Shown here piece after piece: positions 1 through 7,677 of a stretch of 64,000 nucleotides of DNA. The position numbers and the translations under genes are program-made. The notes below the pieces were generated by a model that was given only the letters and a program-made list of their open reading frames with translations, searched no databases and was not told where the DNA came from. The stretch covers positions 1 to 64,000 of the forward strand of contig CAMUYA010000004.1 in assembly GCA_947164865.1 (NCBI GenBank). Reading direction: 5' to 3'. Each line of letters starts with the position of its first letter. Position 1 is the first letter of the stretch. The stretch is from an uncultured Lachnospiraceae bacterium. GTDB taxonomy: Bacteria > Bacillota > Clostridia > Lachnospirales > Lachnospiraceae.

Positions 1-55
1 AATTGAAAACACTTAAAAATAAGCCGTTTCGCTATTGACATTTGTTAGCAGGTTT

Positions 56-820
56 TTATGCCGGATTCCGTTCTTCGAAGAGTTTTTGGATCATTTCTTC
101 CTGCTCCTGATCAGAGATGCGTTCTTCAACCTCCTCACGTATGGCTTCGCGGACATATTCCTGCTTCTTATCAAAACCCTCTATGAGCTCATCCCATTCG
201 CTTACAGATAGTTCCCGGCTCCCAATCTGTATTTTTGCTTCAGTTTCGCCATGAAGAAGCTTATAATATAGTTCTGTTTTATAAGCATTTATCTGGGAAA
301 TGGTCGAATACTCCTCGATTTTTGGCTGATCTTCCATATTTGGAGTTTCGTTTTCTTTTGCCGCATCTTCTACAGTCTCGGATTCTTCTTCCTCAATCTC
401 ATTCAGCTTTCTTGTACAATGATTGTACTCATGGATAGCTCTCATGATTGCCTTCAGATCTTCAGGCGTGAACATGCCGGCGGCTTTTGAGATATCTCCA
501 AGGTTATCAACATTAATATGAAGACCTCCCCCGCTGGGAAGATTGATCTTTAGAACTCTCTTCTGATCGGACATATCACCAAGGGTTATTGCATTTTTCT
601 TGTAATCGCAGTTGAAAACAACGCCATTATACTCGATGATGCCGTTTTTTGCCATATAATCATACGGGCATTTCTTTTCTGAAGCTGAACGAAGTGTTTG
701 GCAGAACTCTTCCATAGCTTTTTCTGTTTTAGCAGCGTATTCTTTTCGTGCTTCTGTTACAGCCTTGTTACCATACAGAGCAAAGAATCCTGCGTTTTGT
801 GGAATGGTTTCTGTACTCAT
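56..820 (-). CDS. conserved hypothetical protein, acidic and probably cytoplasmic
   Basis: A 254-residue protein with no signal peptide or membrane segment. The middle (about 140-170) is very acidic and Glu-rich. The last 50 residues are charged and predicted helical, which suggests a coiled coil or a protein-contact region. The start ATG follows a good purine-rich site (ggagaaaact on the minus strand). I do not recognise the family. It lies alone, divergent from the ABC genes to its right, at the window edge. It could belong to the accessory island that fills the left third of the window, but nothing in it proves a mobile-element function. Confidence 0.6.
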   Translation of the reverse strand: MSTETIPQNAGFFALYGNKAVTEARKEYAAKTEKAMEEFCQTLRSASEKKCPYDYMAKNGIIEYNGVVFNCDYKKNAITLGDMSDQKRVLKINLPSGGGLHINVDNLGDISKAAGMFTPEDLKAIMRAIHEYNHCTRKLNEIEEEESETVEDAAKENETPNMEDQPKIEEYSTISQINAYKTELYYKLLHGETEAKIQIGSRELSVSEWDELIEGFDKKQEYVREAIREEVEERISDQEQEEMIQKLFEERNPA

Positions 821-1219
821 CTTAAGTTTTCTCCTTTATCCGAAAATAAAAAGGGTACAATGGCTCTTTTCTCATCCGTGAGTCCTTGTACCAAAAACAG
901 ATATCCTTATCCACTTTATATATCGGATGAAAAACAAAAAGGTTTATATGCTTCAAATGGCATTATGATTCTCCATTCACAACAAAAAAGTGCGTTCCAC
1001 GTAAATGGAATCTATATTTATTCAGACCAGCCGATAAATTATATGTAGTATGCCTTTTGAAAGGCGACCATATGAACGAGATTTTTGTTATGTAGGATTA
1101 AAATGGGCAATTCTACCACTGGTATACCCGATTCTACTGAAAAACACTTGCATAGATACTTCAGAAATGTATTATGGAATTATGACGGAGTACGCGAAAT
1201 AACAGAACAAGGAGTGGAG
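821..1219. other. gene-poor stretch with short unrecognised frames
   Basis: No convincing gene is visible. A frame at 1050-1199 (+) would encode a 49-residue peptide with a short hydrophobic stretch (KWAILPLVYPILL), and a frame ending at 1048 gives about 63 residues. Neither resembles a family I know. They may be remnants of a gene upstream of the ABC transporter. A short inverted repeat, ggtacaa...ttgtacc, lies at about 855-884. Confidence 0.35.
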
Positions 1220-2056
1220 ATGATAAGGCTTATTGGATCAGAGCTGTACAAGCTAAGGAAAACATTTTACAAGCGTTTCATAATCGCATATATTATTTTC
1301 TATCTGGCTTACATCTTTCATTTTTGGTTATTTGGCCGCATTTTTGCGGAATTAGCTTTTGAAAGCGCAAATGGGCTTGATTTCTTTATTTCTATGCCAA
1401 GCTATCTTGAGTATGCATGGATATGGCTTCCAATATTAGCAATACAGTTTCTTACCACAAACAATACAAATTGTTCATATCAAACTCTTATCGCATATAA
1501 CCGGGCACAAGTATTTTTTTCAAAGGTTATTTCCTACTATCTGTTATGCATTCCACTCCTTATTATTCGTGCTTTGGTATTTCCAATGGAATGGGCGCTT
1601 TTATTCAAGAGAGGGATTGGTATAACTCTGGGTGAATCGCTTCAGACAGTAAGGTACATCAGATTCTTTGGTGTTGCTGTGAATGAGTTTTCATTACCTT
1701 TACCTGAAATAATACTGAAAGCTATCATTTATCATGTTGTTTCATTTTCTATAATGGCAGCCATTATATTCGCGTGTACAGTGTTTTCAAAAAATAAAAT
1801 TATAACTGCAATGCTGTGCGTTGCGCTGACGTTAGTTATTTATGTTATTAGACAAGTTATCTGTAGATATGTTGCTCCCAACGATCTATCTGCACAAAGC
1901 AAGAAAACAGGAATAGTATATTACAATTATTTTACAAAAAACTTTTACCTTATGGATTGGATGAAGATAGGATTTATTTGTTTATTGTCAATGGTGATAC
2001 TTGGTGTGGGTTTTTACCTGATGTACCGTATCTATTCAAGGAAAGATATGAGCTGA
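1220..2056 (+). CDS. ABC-2 type transporter permease subunit
   Basis: About 278 residues with roughly six hydrophobic segments, beginning MIRLIGSELYKLRKTFYKRF. A cytoplasmic N-terminus of the form 'SELYKLRK' before the first helix is typical of lantibiotic/bacitracin-type (BcrB/LanE-G) ABC-2 permeases. I chose the ATG at 1220 because aaggagtgg lies directly upstream; the open frame extends to 1085 but with no ribosome-binding site and poor composition. The ATPase gene follows 26 bp later and a second small permease after that. The three form one operon, probably for export of, or immunity to, a peptide or other amphipathic compound. The substrate cannot be told from sequence. Confidence 0.75.
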   Translation: MIRLIGSELYKLRKTFYKRFIIAYIIFYLAYIFHFWLFGRIFAELAFESANGLDFFISMPSYLEYAWIWLPILAIQFLTTNNTNCSYQTLIAYNRAQVFFSKVISYYLLCIPLLIIRALVFPMEWALLFKRGIGITLGESLQTVRYIRFFGVAVNEFSLPLPEIILKAIIYHVVSFSIMAAIIFACTVFSKNKIITAMLCVALTLVIYVIRQVICRYVAPNDLSAQSKKTGIVYYNYFTKNFYLMDWMKIGFICLLSMVILGVGFYLMYRIYSRKDMS

Positions 2057-2082
2057 TTCAGTTATAAAGGGGAACAATAGAA

Positions 2083-2823
2083 ATGTCTGATAATATCATT
2101 AAAATTGAAAACCTCATAAAACAGTACGGAAAAGGATCTAATAGAAGAGAAGTCATCAGGGGACTGAATATGCAGCTTGCCAAAGGGGATATTTTCGGCC
2201 TTGTTGGCAGGAACGGAGCAGGAAAGACTACTCTACTAAAATGTATCGCCGGAATAGTTCTTCCAAACAGTGGAAGCATTGAGCTGTTTGGCGAAAACAA
2301 TCCCCAAAAGCTGTATATCAGCAGAGGAAAAATAGGAGGGATTATCGAAAAACCGCCTATCGATGAGGATATGTCTGCATGGGACAATCTAAAGATGTGC
2401 GCCATACGGATGGGCATAACTGATGAAAGAATAAAAGAGGTTCTGGCTACAGTAGGCCTGACAAGGCATGGGGATGCTGCATTGAAAAGGGAACGTGTAA
2501 AAACCTACTCGCTTGGAATGAAGCAAAGGCTGGGAATAGCGATAGCCCTACTTGGAAAACCTGAGCTTATGATTCTTGATGAGCCACTTAATGGACTTGA
2601 TCCTGAAGGGATTATGTGGTTCAGAGAGTTGGTGCTTGATTTGAACAAACAGGGTGTGTCATTTATTATTTCAAGTCATCTTTTGAGGGAACTGGATGAA
2701 GTTGCTACTTGTTATGGAATAATGAAGTATGGAAAAATTATCGGAAATGTGACATCGGAGGAACTACACAATTCCGGAGAGAGTTTTGAAGAATACTATA
2801 AAAAGATAGTCGGTGTACAGTAA
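2083..2823 (+). CDS. ABC transporter ATP-binding protein (BcrA/lantibiotic-immunity type)
   Basis: A 246-residue nucleotide-binding domain. Walker A is GRNGAGKTT (about residues 43-51), the signature is a degenerate SLGMKQRLG in place of LSGGQ, Walker B is LMILDEPLNGLD, and the switch His is in SSHLL. The degenerate signature with 'GMKQRLGIA' is characteristic of the BcrA/YtrB drug and bacteriocin-resistance subfamily. It lies between two permease genes, with 6 bp to the next, so one transcript is likely. It energises the membrane complex formed by the flanking proteins. Confidence 0.88.
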   Translation: MSDNIIKIENLIKQYGKGSNRREVIRGLNMQLAKGDIFGLVGRNGAGKTTLLKCIAGIVLPNSGSIELFGENNPQKLYISRGKIGGIIEKPPIDEDMSAWDNLKMCAIRMGITDERIKEVLATVGLTRHGDAALKRERVKTYSLGMKQRLGIAIALLGKPELMILDEPLNGLDPEGIMWFRELVLDLNKQGVSFIISSHLLRELDEVATCYGIMKYGKIIGNVTSEELHNSGESFEEYYKKIVGVQ

Positions 2824-2829
2824 GACCCT

Positions 2830-3453
2830 ATGAAAAGACTGATTAAAGCAGATTTTTATAAGTTAATAAGGAGAAGAGAAAGCTATCTTTTGCTATTAAT
2901 TCTTTGCATTGAAAGTTCAGTATCCGCAACCATTCCCAAAACCGGGCATGCCATTTTAACAGACAGATGTAGTATATCTTTGGCACTTGTTTTGGAAATG
3001 GCATTTTTAGCAGTTATTTTAGTGGCGGAAAAATACGCTAAGGGGACCTGGTACGCGGAGTTCCTGAGTGGTCATATGCGGAGAGATATTCTTATCTCAA
3101 AACTAATCGTTTACGGGATATCAGCGCTTTTCGTATCCGGCTTTAATATTGGCATTCCTGTAATAATCTCATCGCAAATGAATGGTGGAGAGTTTCCAAA
3201 TGGCTGGTATATGGTCCTGCCGGTCTTTTTTTCAAAGCTTCTTTTCATCCATTCTGTCATGACACTAACAGCTATAATCATAAGAAAAAGGGTGATCACC
3301 CTTGCAGTCGGATCAGCGATCTGCTTTTCGATAACAAAAGTATCGGAATACCTTTTGGAATCTTTAATCCCGTATATATGTATTCCGATATTGTTTATAG
3401 CTGGTTCAGTTCTGTGTTTGCTGTTATCTTTTATGGTTTTTAAACGAGCTTAG
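2830..3453 (+). CDS. ABC-2 type permease subunit (small)
   Basis: A 207-residue protein with about six hydrophobic segments and the N-terminal pattern MKRLIKADFYKLIRRRESY, again the 'FYKL+R' entry of ABC-2 permeases. It starts 6 bp after the ATPase stop. At about 207 residues it is shorter than the usual 230-250 for LanE/LanG partners but shows no clear break. It probably forms a heterodimeric membrane channel with the product of 1220-2056. Confidence 0.72.
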   Translation: MKRLIKADFYKLIRRRESYLLLLILCIESSVSATIPKTGHAILTDRCSISLALVLEMAFLAVILVAEKYAKGTWYAEFLSGHMRRDILISKLIVYGISALFVSGFNIGIPVIISSQMNGGEFPNGWYMVLPVFFSKLLFIHSVMTLTAIIIRKRVITLAVGSAICFSITKVSEYLLESLIPYICIPILFIAGSVLCLLLSFMVFKRA

Positions 3454-3569
3454 TTTCTATGCGCTGGAAAGCGCTCTTATAGATCAGCTATATTAGATCT
3501 TAAAGAATTTCAGAAAAAGAGGGATATTTCTTTATAAAAATACCCGGATGACGATATATAAAGGCAATC

Positions 3570-3598
3570 TTGATACAACGCACAGAAAACTGTACAAT
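3570..3598 (+). promoter_or_regulatory. sigma-A-type promoter for the Phd/YefM antitoxin
   Basis: TTGATA (3570-3575), 17-bp spacer, TACAAT (3593-3598). It overlaps the TTG that would give the longest frame of the following antitoxin, so that upstream start is not used. Confidence 0.7.
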
Positions 3599-3623
3599 AT
3601 TAAGTGCAGAAAGGGGTGATCGT

Positions 3624-3869
3624 ATGGTAGCAGCAAATTATACGACCGTAAGAAATAATCTCAAAGACTATTGTGATAAGGCTACAGAAGAAAACGAGAT
3701 AGTGGTTGTTACGAGAAAAGATGATAAAAATGTATGCATCATCAGTCTCGATATGTATAACCAGCTTGAAAGAGACTTGAAGAATGCCTTATATATGGCA
3801 AAACTTGAGAAAGGATTTACTCAGATCAAAGAGGGTAAAGGAACTGTTCACGAGCTTATAGAGGATTAA
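3624..3869 (+). CDS. type II antitoxin, Phd/YefM family
   Basis: An 81-residue antitoxin starting MVAANYTTVRNNLKDYCD, with the typical Phd/YefM segment 'VVVTRKDDKNVCIISLDMYNQL'-like (residues about 26-50) and an acidic C-terminus ending HELIED. It should bind DNA with its N-terminal half, repress its own promoter and mask a YoeB-type toxin with its C-terminal tail. The start was chosen on aaggggtg 9 bp upstream and the promoter at 3570-3598. The toxin gene directly after it is truncated, so this antitoxin is now an orphan. Confidence 0.85.
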   Translation: MVAANYTTVRNNLKDYCDKATEENEIVVVTRKDDKNVCIISLDMYNQLERDLKNALYMAKLEKGFTQIKEGKGTVHELIED

Positions 3870-3872
3870 CTG

Positions 3873-3992
3873 ATGGAGAAAATCTGGTCGGATGATGCGT
3901 GGAACGAGTATCTTTACTGGCAGACTCAGGATAAAAAAACATTAAAAAAGATAAATGAACTGATCAAATCCATTAAAGATCATTATGAGTAA
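3873..3992 (+). pseudogene. truncated YoeB/Txe-family toxin
   Basis: It starts 3 bp after the antitoxin stop and encodes only 39 residues: the N-terminal part of YoeB, with the family pattern WSDDAWNEYLYWQ followed by KKTLKKINELI. A TAA then ends it. Normal YoeB is about 85 residues and its catalytic Glu, Arg and C-terminal His lie in the missing half. No continuation was found in other frames; the sequence runs into a terminator hairpin. It cannot be an active RNase. Confidence 0.8.
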
Positions 3993-4021
3993 TATATAAT
4001 ACGGTATTTGCGCATCTTAGC

Positions 4022-4056
4022 GGCTATGAGATTTAAAGTCTTATAGCCATTTTTTA
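4022..4056 (+). terminator. Rho-independent terminator
   Basis: A 10-bp stem, ggctatgaga (4022-4031) with tcttatagcc (4039-4048, one G-U pair), a 7-base loop, then a T-run at 4050-4055. It closes the antitoxin transcript just after the truncated toxin. Confidence 0.75.
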
Positions 4057-4172
4057 TTGCACTTATGGATAAAGCTGAAAAATGGGCTGACAGTGTAGGA
4101 ATGCAGGAAGAAGATATTTCTGATGCGATAAAAACCGTACGCAGCCGGAGCGATAAAGGAAAACAATCATAG
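4047..4172 (+). pseudogene. remnant of an antitoxin-like or AbrB-like C-terminus
   Basis: A frame with its first ATG at 4065 encodes MDKAEKWADSVGMQEEDISD followed by a short basic tail (35 residues). The 'DKAEKWADSVGM.EEDI..AIK.VR' pattern resembles the C-terminal tail of AbrB/MazE-like antitoxins. The N-terminal DNA-binding half is missing; the frame is closed upstream by a stop inside the terminator stem. No toxin follows, only a short further frame (DVDALQDEKKRLIDKIK) to about 4241. This is most likely decay of a second toxin-antitoxin module. Confidence 0.45.
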
Positions 4173-4264
4173 TTATATGAAGGAGCAGATGTTGATGCAC
4201 TTCAGGATGAAAAGAAGCGACTCATAGATAAGATAAAATGATATAAAACATTTTAGTATGTACG

Positions 4265-4299
4265 AAACGACCAAAACCATGCGATTTTGGTCGTTTTTA
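4265..4299. terminator. strong intrinsic terminator, possibly bidirectional
   Basis: A perfect 12-bp stem aaacgaccaaaa / ttttggtcgttt (4265-4276 and 4285-4296) with an 8-base loop, followed by T's. It separates the toxin-antitoxin debris from the two-component operon. Confidence 0.8.
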
Positions 4300-4310
4300 T
4301 ATGTCAATTT

Positions 4311-4338
4311 TTGATTCTATAGAGATATACTATAGATA
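4311..4338 (+). promoter_or_regulatory. putative promoter of the LytTR/GHKL operon
   Basis: TTGATT (4311-4316), 16-bp spacer, TAGATA (4333-4338). It lies 38 bp before the response-regulator start and just after the terminator. Confidence 0.45.
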
Positions 4339-4375
4339 AGATGGTTTTATTATATTCTGAAAGGTTCGCGTAAAT

Positions 4376-5083
4376 ATGCGTATTTTGATCTGCGATGATG
4401 ACAAGCTGATAATAGAAAAGATCCGTTCCTTTATTCAGGGATATTTCGATACTATTCACTTAAAATGCCCTGAAATTGCCGAGTTTTACAGCGGAGAAGC
4501 TCTTTTGGAAGATAAAGGAGAGAAGGATATTCTGTTTCTTGATGTGGAAATGCCCGGAATAAGCGGGATTGAGGCGGGGAACAGATTAAAGGAAGTAAAC
4601 AAGGATATCATCATATTCATTGTGACTTCCTATTCGGAGTACCTTGACGAAGCGATGAGGTTTCATGTTTTCCGGTATCTTTCAAAACCTCTGGATGAGC
4701 AGAGATTTATCCGTAATTTCTCGGAGGCGATTGAACTTTACAATAAAATGACCACCATTATCCCGATTGAGGACAAGCAGGGGATTCATACCATTCCCGC
4801 ATCTCAGATCATAGCGGTAGAGGCACAGGGAAGGAAGGTGATCGTTCATACGCTTTCCGGAGATATTCAATCCGTCCACAATATTCAGTACTGGGCAGAG
4901 AAGCTTCCCTCAAACATGTTTTTTCAGACACACAGGAGCTTCATAATCAACTTTGAGCACGTGAATGATTTTGATCATATGCTTATCCATATGGCAGGCG
5001 GCAGAGTTGATGCATACCTGACTCGCCGGAAATACAGCGAGTTTAAAGAGCACTATCTTCTTTATCTGGAAAGCACGAGGTAG
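4376..5083 (+). CDS. LytTR-family response regulator
   Basis: A 235-residue AgrA-type regulator. Residues 1-120 form a receiver domain: acidic pocket ICDDD near residue 8, phospho-acceptor Asp in ILFLDVEMPGISG (about residue 58), conserved Thr/Ser in IFIVTSYSE and Lys in YLSKPLDE. Residues about 135-235 form a LytTR DNA-binding domain (pattern AVEAQGRKVIVHT...FFQTHRSFIINFEHV). The partner GHKL kinase begins 3 bp after the stop. LytTR proteins bind pairs of 9-bp direct repeats about 21 bp apart. Such pairs occur at 19811-19840 and 24673-24702, so these may be targets (inference). Confidence 0.92.
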   Translation: MRILICDDDKLIIEKIRSFIQGYFDTIHLKCPEIAEFYSGEALLEDKGEKDILFLDVEMPGISGIEAGNRLKEVNKDIIIFIVTSYSEYLDEAMRFHVFRYLSKPLDEQRFIRNFSEAIELYNKMTTIIPIEDKQGIHTIPASQIIAVEAQGRKVIVHTLSGDIQSVHNIQYWAEKLPSNMFFQTHRSFIINFEHVNDFDHMLIHMAGGRVDAYLTRRKYSEFKEHYLLYLESTR

Positions 5084-5086
5084 GAT

Positions 5087-6397
5087 ATGGATAAACTGAT
5101 AGTTTTCTTTCTTGTATTCATTGTCGAGGCAGTCATCCTGATTCTGTATGGATCGAGTATGTTTTTACCCAAAAGGAGCATTAAAAGCAGAATCATAATG
5201 ATAAGCATTGAGTATTTTCTGCTTTTTGCCATATCGTGCCTTGACATCCGGGTTCTGAATATATCTGCGTATTTTATCGCCAATTTCATTTTCTTATGGC
5301 AGCAATATGATCTTAAACTGCGCGGTGCATTGTTCCATTCGGCGATCATCTCGGTGATAATGGCAGCCAGTGAGCTCGCGGTATACGGCATTGTGGGCCA
5401 GTTTGTGCCTGAGTTTTCTGCCGGTGCAGTCGATACCTATGGCTCATTCCTGTTTATTATATGCAGCAAGGCCCTGTTCTTTCTGGTTGTGTTTTTCATA
5501 TCGCTGCTGTTTCGAAAACGGAAGAATACTCAGATAAATGACAAGAGCAGATTCCTTCTGATGATCGTTCCTCTTACCACGGTCTTTATTCTGGTCTCAT
5601 TCTCGAGCATATGTGATGATTATCATTTCCGCGGAGGGACTTATTGGCTTTTGTTCGTGATCTCTATGCTGCTTCTCGGGGTAAATATGTTTATCTTCGG
5701 GATCGATCAGTATAATCAGAAAAAAGCGCAGGACTATACTGATATGAAGCTTCTCCTCCAAAAAGAGAGCGACCTTACCGAGTATTACAAAATGGTCTTA
5801 TCTCAGAATGAAAACCAGAGGATCCTTATCCATGATCTGAAAAAACACCTGCGGTCGATAGAGGTGCTAAATGAAAAGGGAAGCCGGGAGGAAATAAAGG
5901 AATATATCGATCAGATACTGGGATCCGAGGAGATGAAGAAGGATGGACGGTTCTGCGACAGGGAACTCTTAAATGCCATACTTTTAAGATATTACAGAAG
6001 CTGTGATGAAAAAGGGATCAGGTTTTCCGCAGAAATACGTACCGGAACGACAGACAGTTTAGAGGACAGTGATATAACCGCACTTTTCTGTAACCTGCTT
6101 GATAACGCAGTAGAGGCATCGGAAGGAATAAAGAGCTCATTTATTGAACTGTTTGTAAGAAAAAGGGAAAACAGTCCATTCATTTTGATCAACCTTATCA
6201 ATTCATGTAATGCAGATCCGTTTACCGGTCCTGATAGGAAACTTCTTACAACCAAGTCTGATAAACAGTTCCATGGACTTGGGTTAAAGAGCATCGAAAA
6301 GGTCGTTCGGAAATATAACGGAGATACAAGGATGTACTATGACGAGAATACGGGTACATTCCATACAGTAATAACTATAAGAAACAGTCAGACATAG
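5087..6397 (+). CDS. AgrC-type GHKL sensor histidine kinase
   Basis: A 436-residue kinase. Residues 1-210 hold about six hydrophobic segments (a peptide- or ligand-sensing membrane domain). The phosphorylated His is in ILIHDLKKHLRSIE (about residue 251), the N-box is LFCNLLDNAVEAS (about 345), and the G-box GLGLKSIEKVV is near the C-terminus. It belongs to the same family as AgrC, ComD and VirS. No autoinducer-peptide gene or AgrB-like processing protease is visible nearby, so the signal is unknown. It should phosphorylate the regulator encoded just upstream. The lipoprotein array begins 31 bp downstream. Confidence 0.9.
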   Translation: MDKLIVFFLVFIVEAVILILYGSSMFLPKRSIKSRIIMISIEYFLLFAISCLDIRVLNISAYFIANFIFLWQQYDLKLRGALFHSAIISVIMAASELAVYGIVGQFVPEFSAGAVDTYGSFLFIICSKALFFLVVFFISLLFRKRKNTQINDKSRFLLMIVPLTTVFILVSFSSICDDYHFRGGTYWLLFVISMLLLGVNMFIFGIDQYNQKKAQDYTDMKLLLQKESDLTEYYKMVLSQNENQRILIHDLKKHLRSIEVLNEKGSREEIKEYIDQILGSEEMKKDGRFCDRELLNAILLRYYRSCDEKGIRFSAEIRTGTTDSLEDSDITALFCNLLDNAVEASEGIKSSFIELFVRKRENSPFILINLINSCNADPFTGPDRKLLTTKSDKQFHGLGLKSIEKVVRKYNGDTRMYYDENTGTFHTVITIRNSQT

Positions 6398-6401
6398 GGT
6401 A

Positions 6402-6436
6402 CATTGTGTTTTTGAGTAGGAGCATGCTATGAAAGG
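6402..6436 (+). repeat. shared leader/start repeat, copy 1
   Basis: cattgtgtttttgagtagga, then gcatgctatgaaagg, spanning the ribosome-binding site and first codons of the 199-aa lipoprotein. Closely matching blocks lie at 7120-7154 and 9815-9850, each ahead of another lipoprotein. Confidence 0.8.
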
Positions 6437-7028
6437 TAAGAAACTCGTATTACTACTGGTTTTGTTATTACTTTCTATATGCGGTTGTAAACAATCCATA
6501 TCTTCCTCTGGTGATGATACGGAGATTGTAACAGATGAGGATGAGAAAGACAGGATTGCTGCATTCATATACTTTTTCACTGACAAACCGGTGCTGTATT
6601 CTTTTGATCAGGAAGATACGAGTGCGGCACTAAGGTTTTCTTTATATAAGCTTGAAATAATGAATGATGTAAATCTAGCATATGATGAAACGTATGACAG
6701 ATATTATGTCCCTGTAGATTATGTAAAAGAATTCATGGCAGAATACTTTGACATTGAGGAGCTGGGATATTACTCTGATCATGATATAAGGTACAGGGAG
6801 AATAAGGATACGATTTCTTTTGTAAAATACTGGCAGCAGCAAGGCACTTATCCTATTATTGACACTGCTGAAAAAAGAGATGATAGGTATTTCATAAAAG
6901 GTCACCTTGATGTACCCAAACCGGTATCAGGATATGAAGGCGATATAGCTCCGGGAGTTTTTGAAGCTGAAATTTCTGAAAACGCTGAGGGAAAACTAAG
7001 AATGTACGCGTTTGAGATACATTATTAG
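6429..7028 (+). CDS. small lipoprotein, unknown function
   Basis: A 199-residue protein with a lipoprotein signal peptide (MKGKKLVLLLVLLLLSICGC, lipid-attachment Cys at residue 20). The mature part is acidic and mixed alpha/beta; I recognise no domain. Its leader and signal peptide closely resemble those of the two 169-aa lipoproteins downstream, but the mature part is unrelated to them. Start codon and signal peptide were therefore probably spread by duplication. It is exported and anchored to the outer face of the membrane, and is probably co-transcribed with the kinase 31 bp upstream. Confidence 0.75.
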   Translation: MKGKKLVLLLVLLLLSICGCKQSISSSGDDTEIVTDEDEKDRIAAFIYFFTDKPVLYSFDQEDTSAALRFSLYKLEIMNDVNLAYDETYDRYYVPVDYVKEFMAEYFDIEELGYYSDHDIRYRENKDTISFVKYWQQQGTYPIIDTAEKRDDRYFIKGHLDVPKPVSGYEGDIAPGVFEAEISENAEGKLRMYAFEIHY

Positions 7029-7119
7029 ATCCGAAAGAACTAGACCTATCCGAGGATATTTATTATGTTACAAACTTGTATACGGATTGCTGTCGACGCA
7101 GAGTAAGACGAATAGATCA

Positions 7120-7154
7120 GATTGTGTTTTTGAGTAGGAGAATGCCATGAAAGG
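7120..7154 (+). repeat. shared leader/start repeat, copy 2
   Basis: Almost the same as the blocks at 6402-6436 and 9815-9850 (gattgtgtttttgagtagga, then gaatgccatgaaagg). Confidence 0.8.
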
Positions 7155-7656
7155 AAAGAGATTTGTTGTTTTATTGGTTTTGATAGCGCTGTCCTTATGT
7201 GGGTGTAGCCGTCTAAAGAAGGGGCAGACCTATAATCTGAATGACTGGTGGGTAAACCGTTATGGAGACTCTTTGAGCATTTCCGTAAAAGAAGTATCTC
7301 CGTCGGAAGGGATTTTTGTTATTAAGAATAATACAGACAGGGTGATGATGTACGGAAATGATTTCTATATACAGGAGTACCGTGATGACAAATGGTATTT
7401 CCGGGATTATATGCCTGATGATTCGGATCCCTACCATGGCTATGTTATCGATGCCATGGGTCACTCAATTATGCCGGGAGAAGAGGCGGAAATAGAACAT
7501 AATTGGGTGAAAATACATATGTACGATCCATTGCCTCCAGGAAAGTATCGTCTTGTAAAATATTTCTTAGATGAGGGAACACCGGACACATACTGGGAAG
7601 ACAGTTTTCCCGATCCGGAATACTATATCGCATGTGAATTTGAAATCAACAAATAG
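7147..7656 (+). CDS. small lipoprotein with Ig-like fold pattern, copy 1
   Basis: A 169-residue lipoprotein (signal peptide ending LSLCGC). The mature part has the pattern of a bacterial Ig-like domain of the Big_14 kind: 'GIFVIKNNTDRVMMYGN', a central Trp-Tyr strand, 'MPGEEAEIE' and 'PPGKYRLVKYF'. It is nearly identical to the product of 9843-10352 over the first 75 residues and differs more in the middle. It is followed at 22 bp by a large lipoprotein; the same two-gene order recurs at 9843/10374, so this is a duplicated cassette. Role unknown. An accessory surface protein for the larger partner is an inference. Confidence 0.8.
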   Translation: MKGKRFVVLLVLIALSLCGCSRLKKGQTYNLNDWWVNRYGDSLSISVKEVSPSEGIFVIKNNTDRVMMYGNDFYIQEYRDDKWYFRDYMPDDSDPYHGYVIDAMGHSIMPGEEAEIEHNWVKIHMYDPLPPGKYRLVKYFLDEGTPDTYWEDSFPDPEYYIACEFEINK

Positions 7657-7677
7657 GAGCAGAGATATAATAAGTAT

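Noticed and set aside
1085..1219. Longer N-terminus for the first ABC permease
   Set aside because: No ribosome-binding site at 1085 and no permease-like sequence before the ATG at 1220, which has aaggagtgg.
4376..6397. Agr-type quorum-sensing locus
   Set aside because: The regulator and kinase are AgrA/AgrC-like, but no AgrB protease or AgrD-like peptide frame is visible within the neighbouring sequence.
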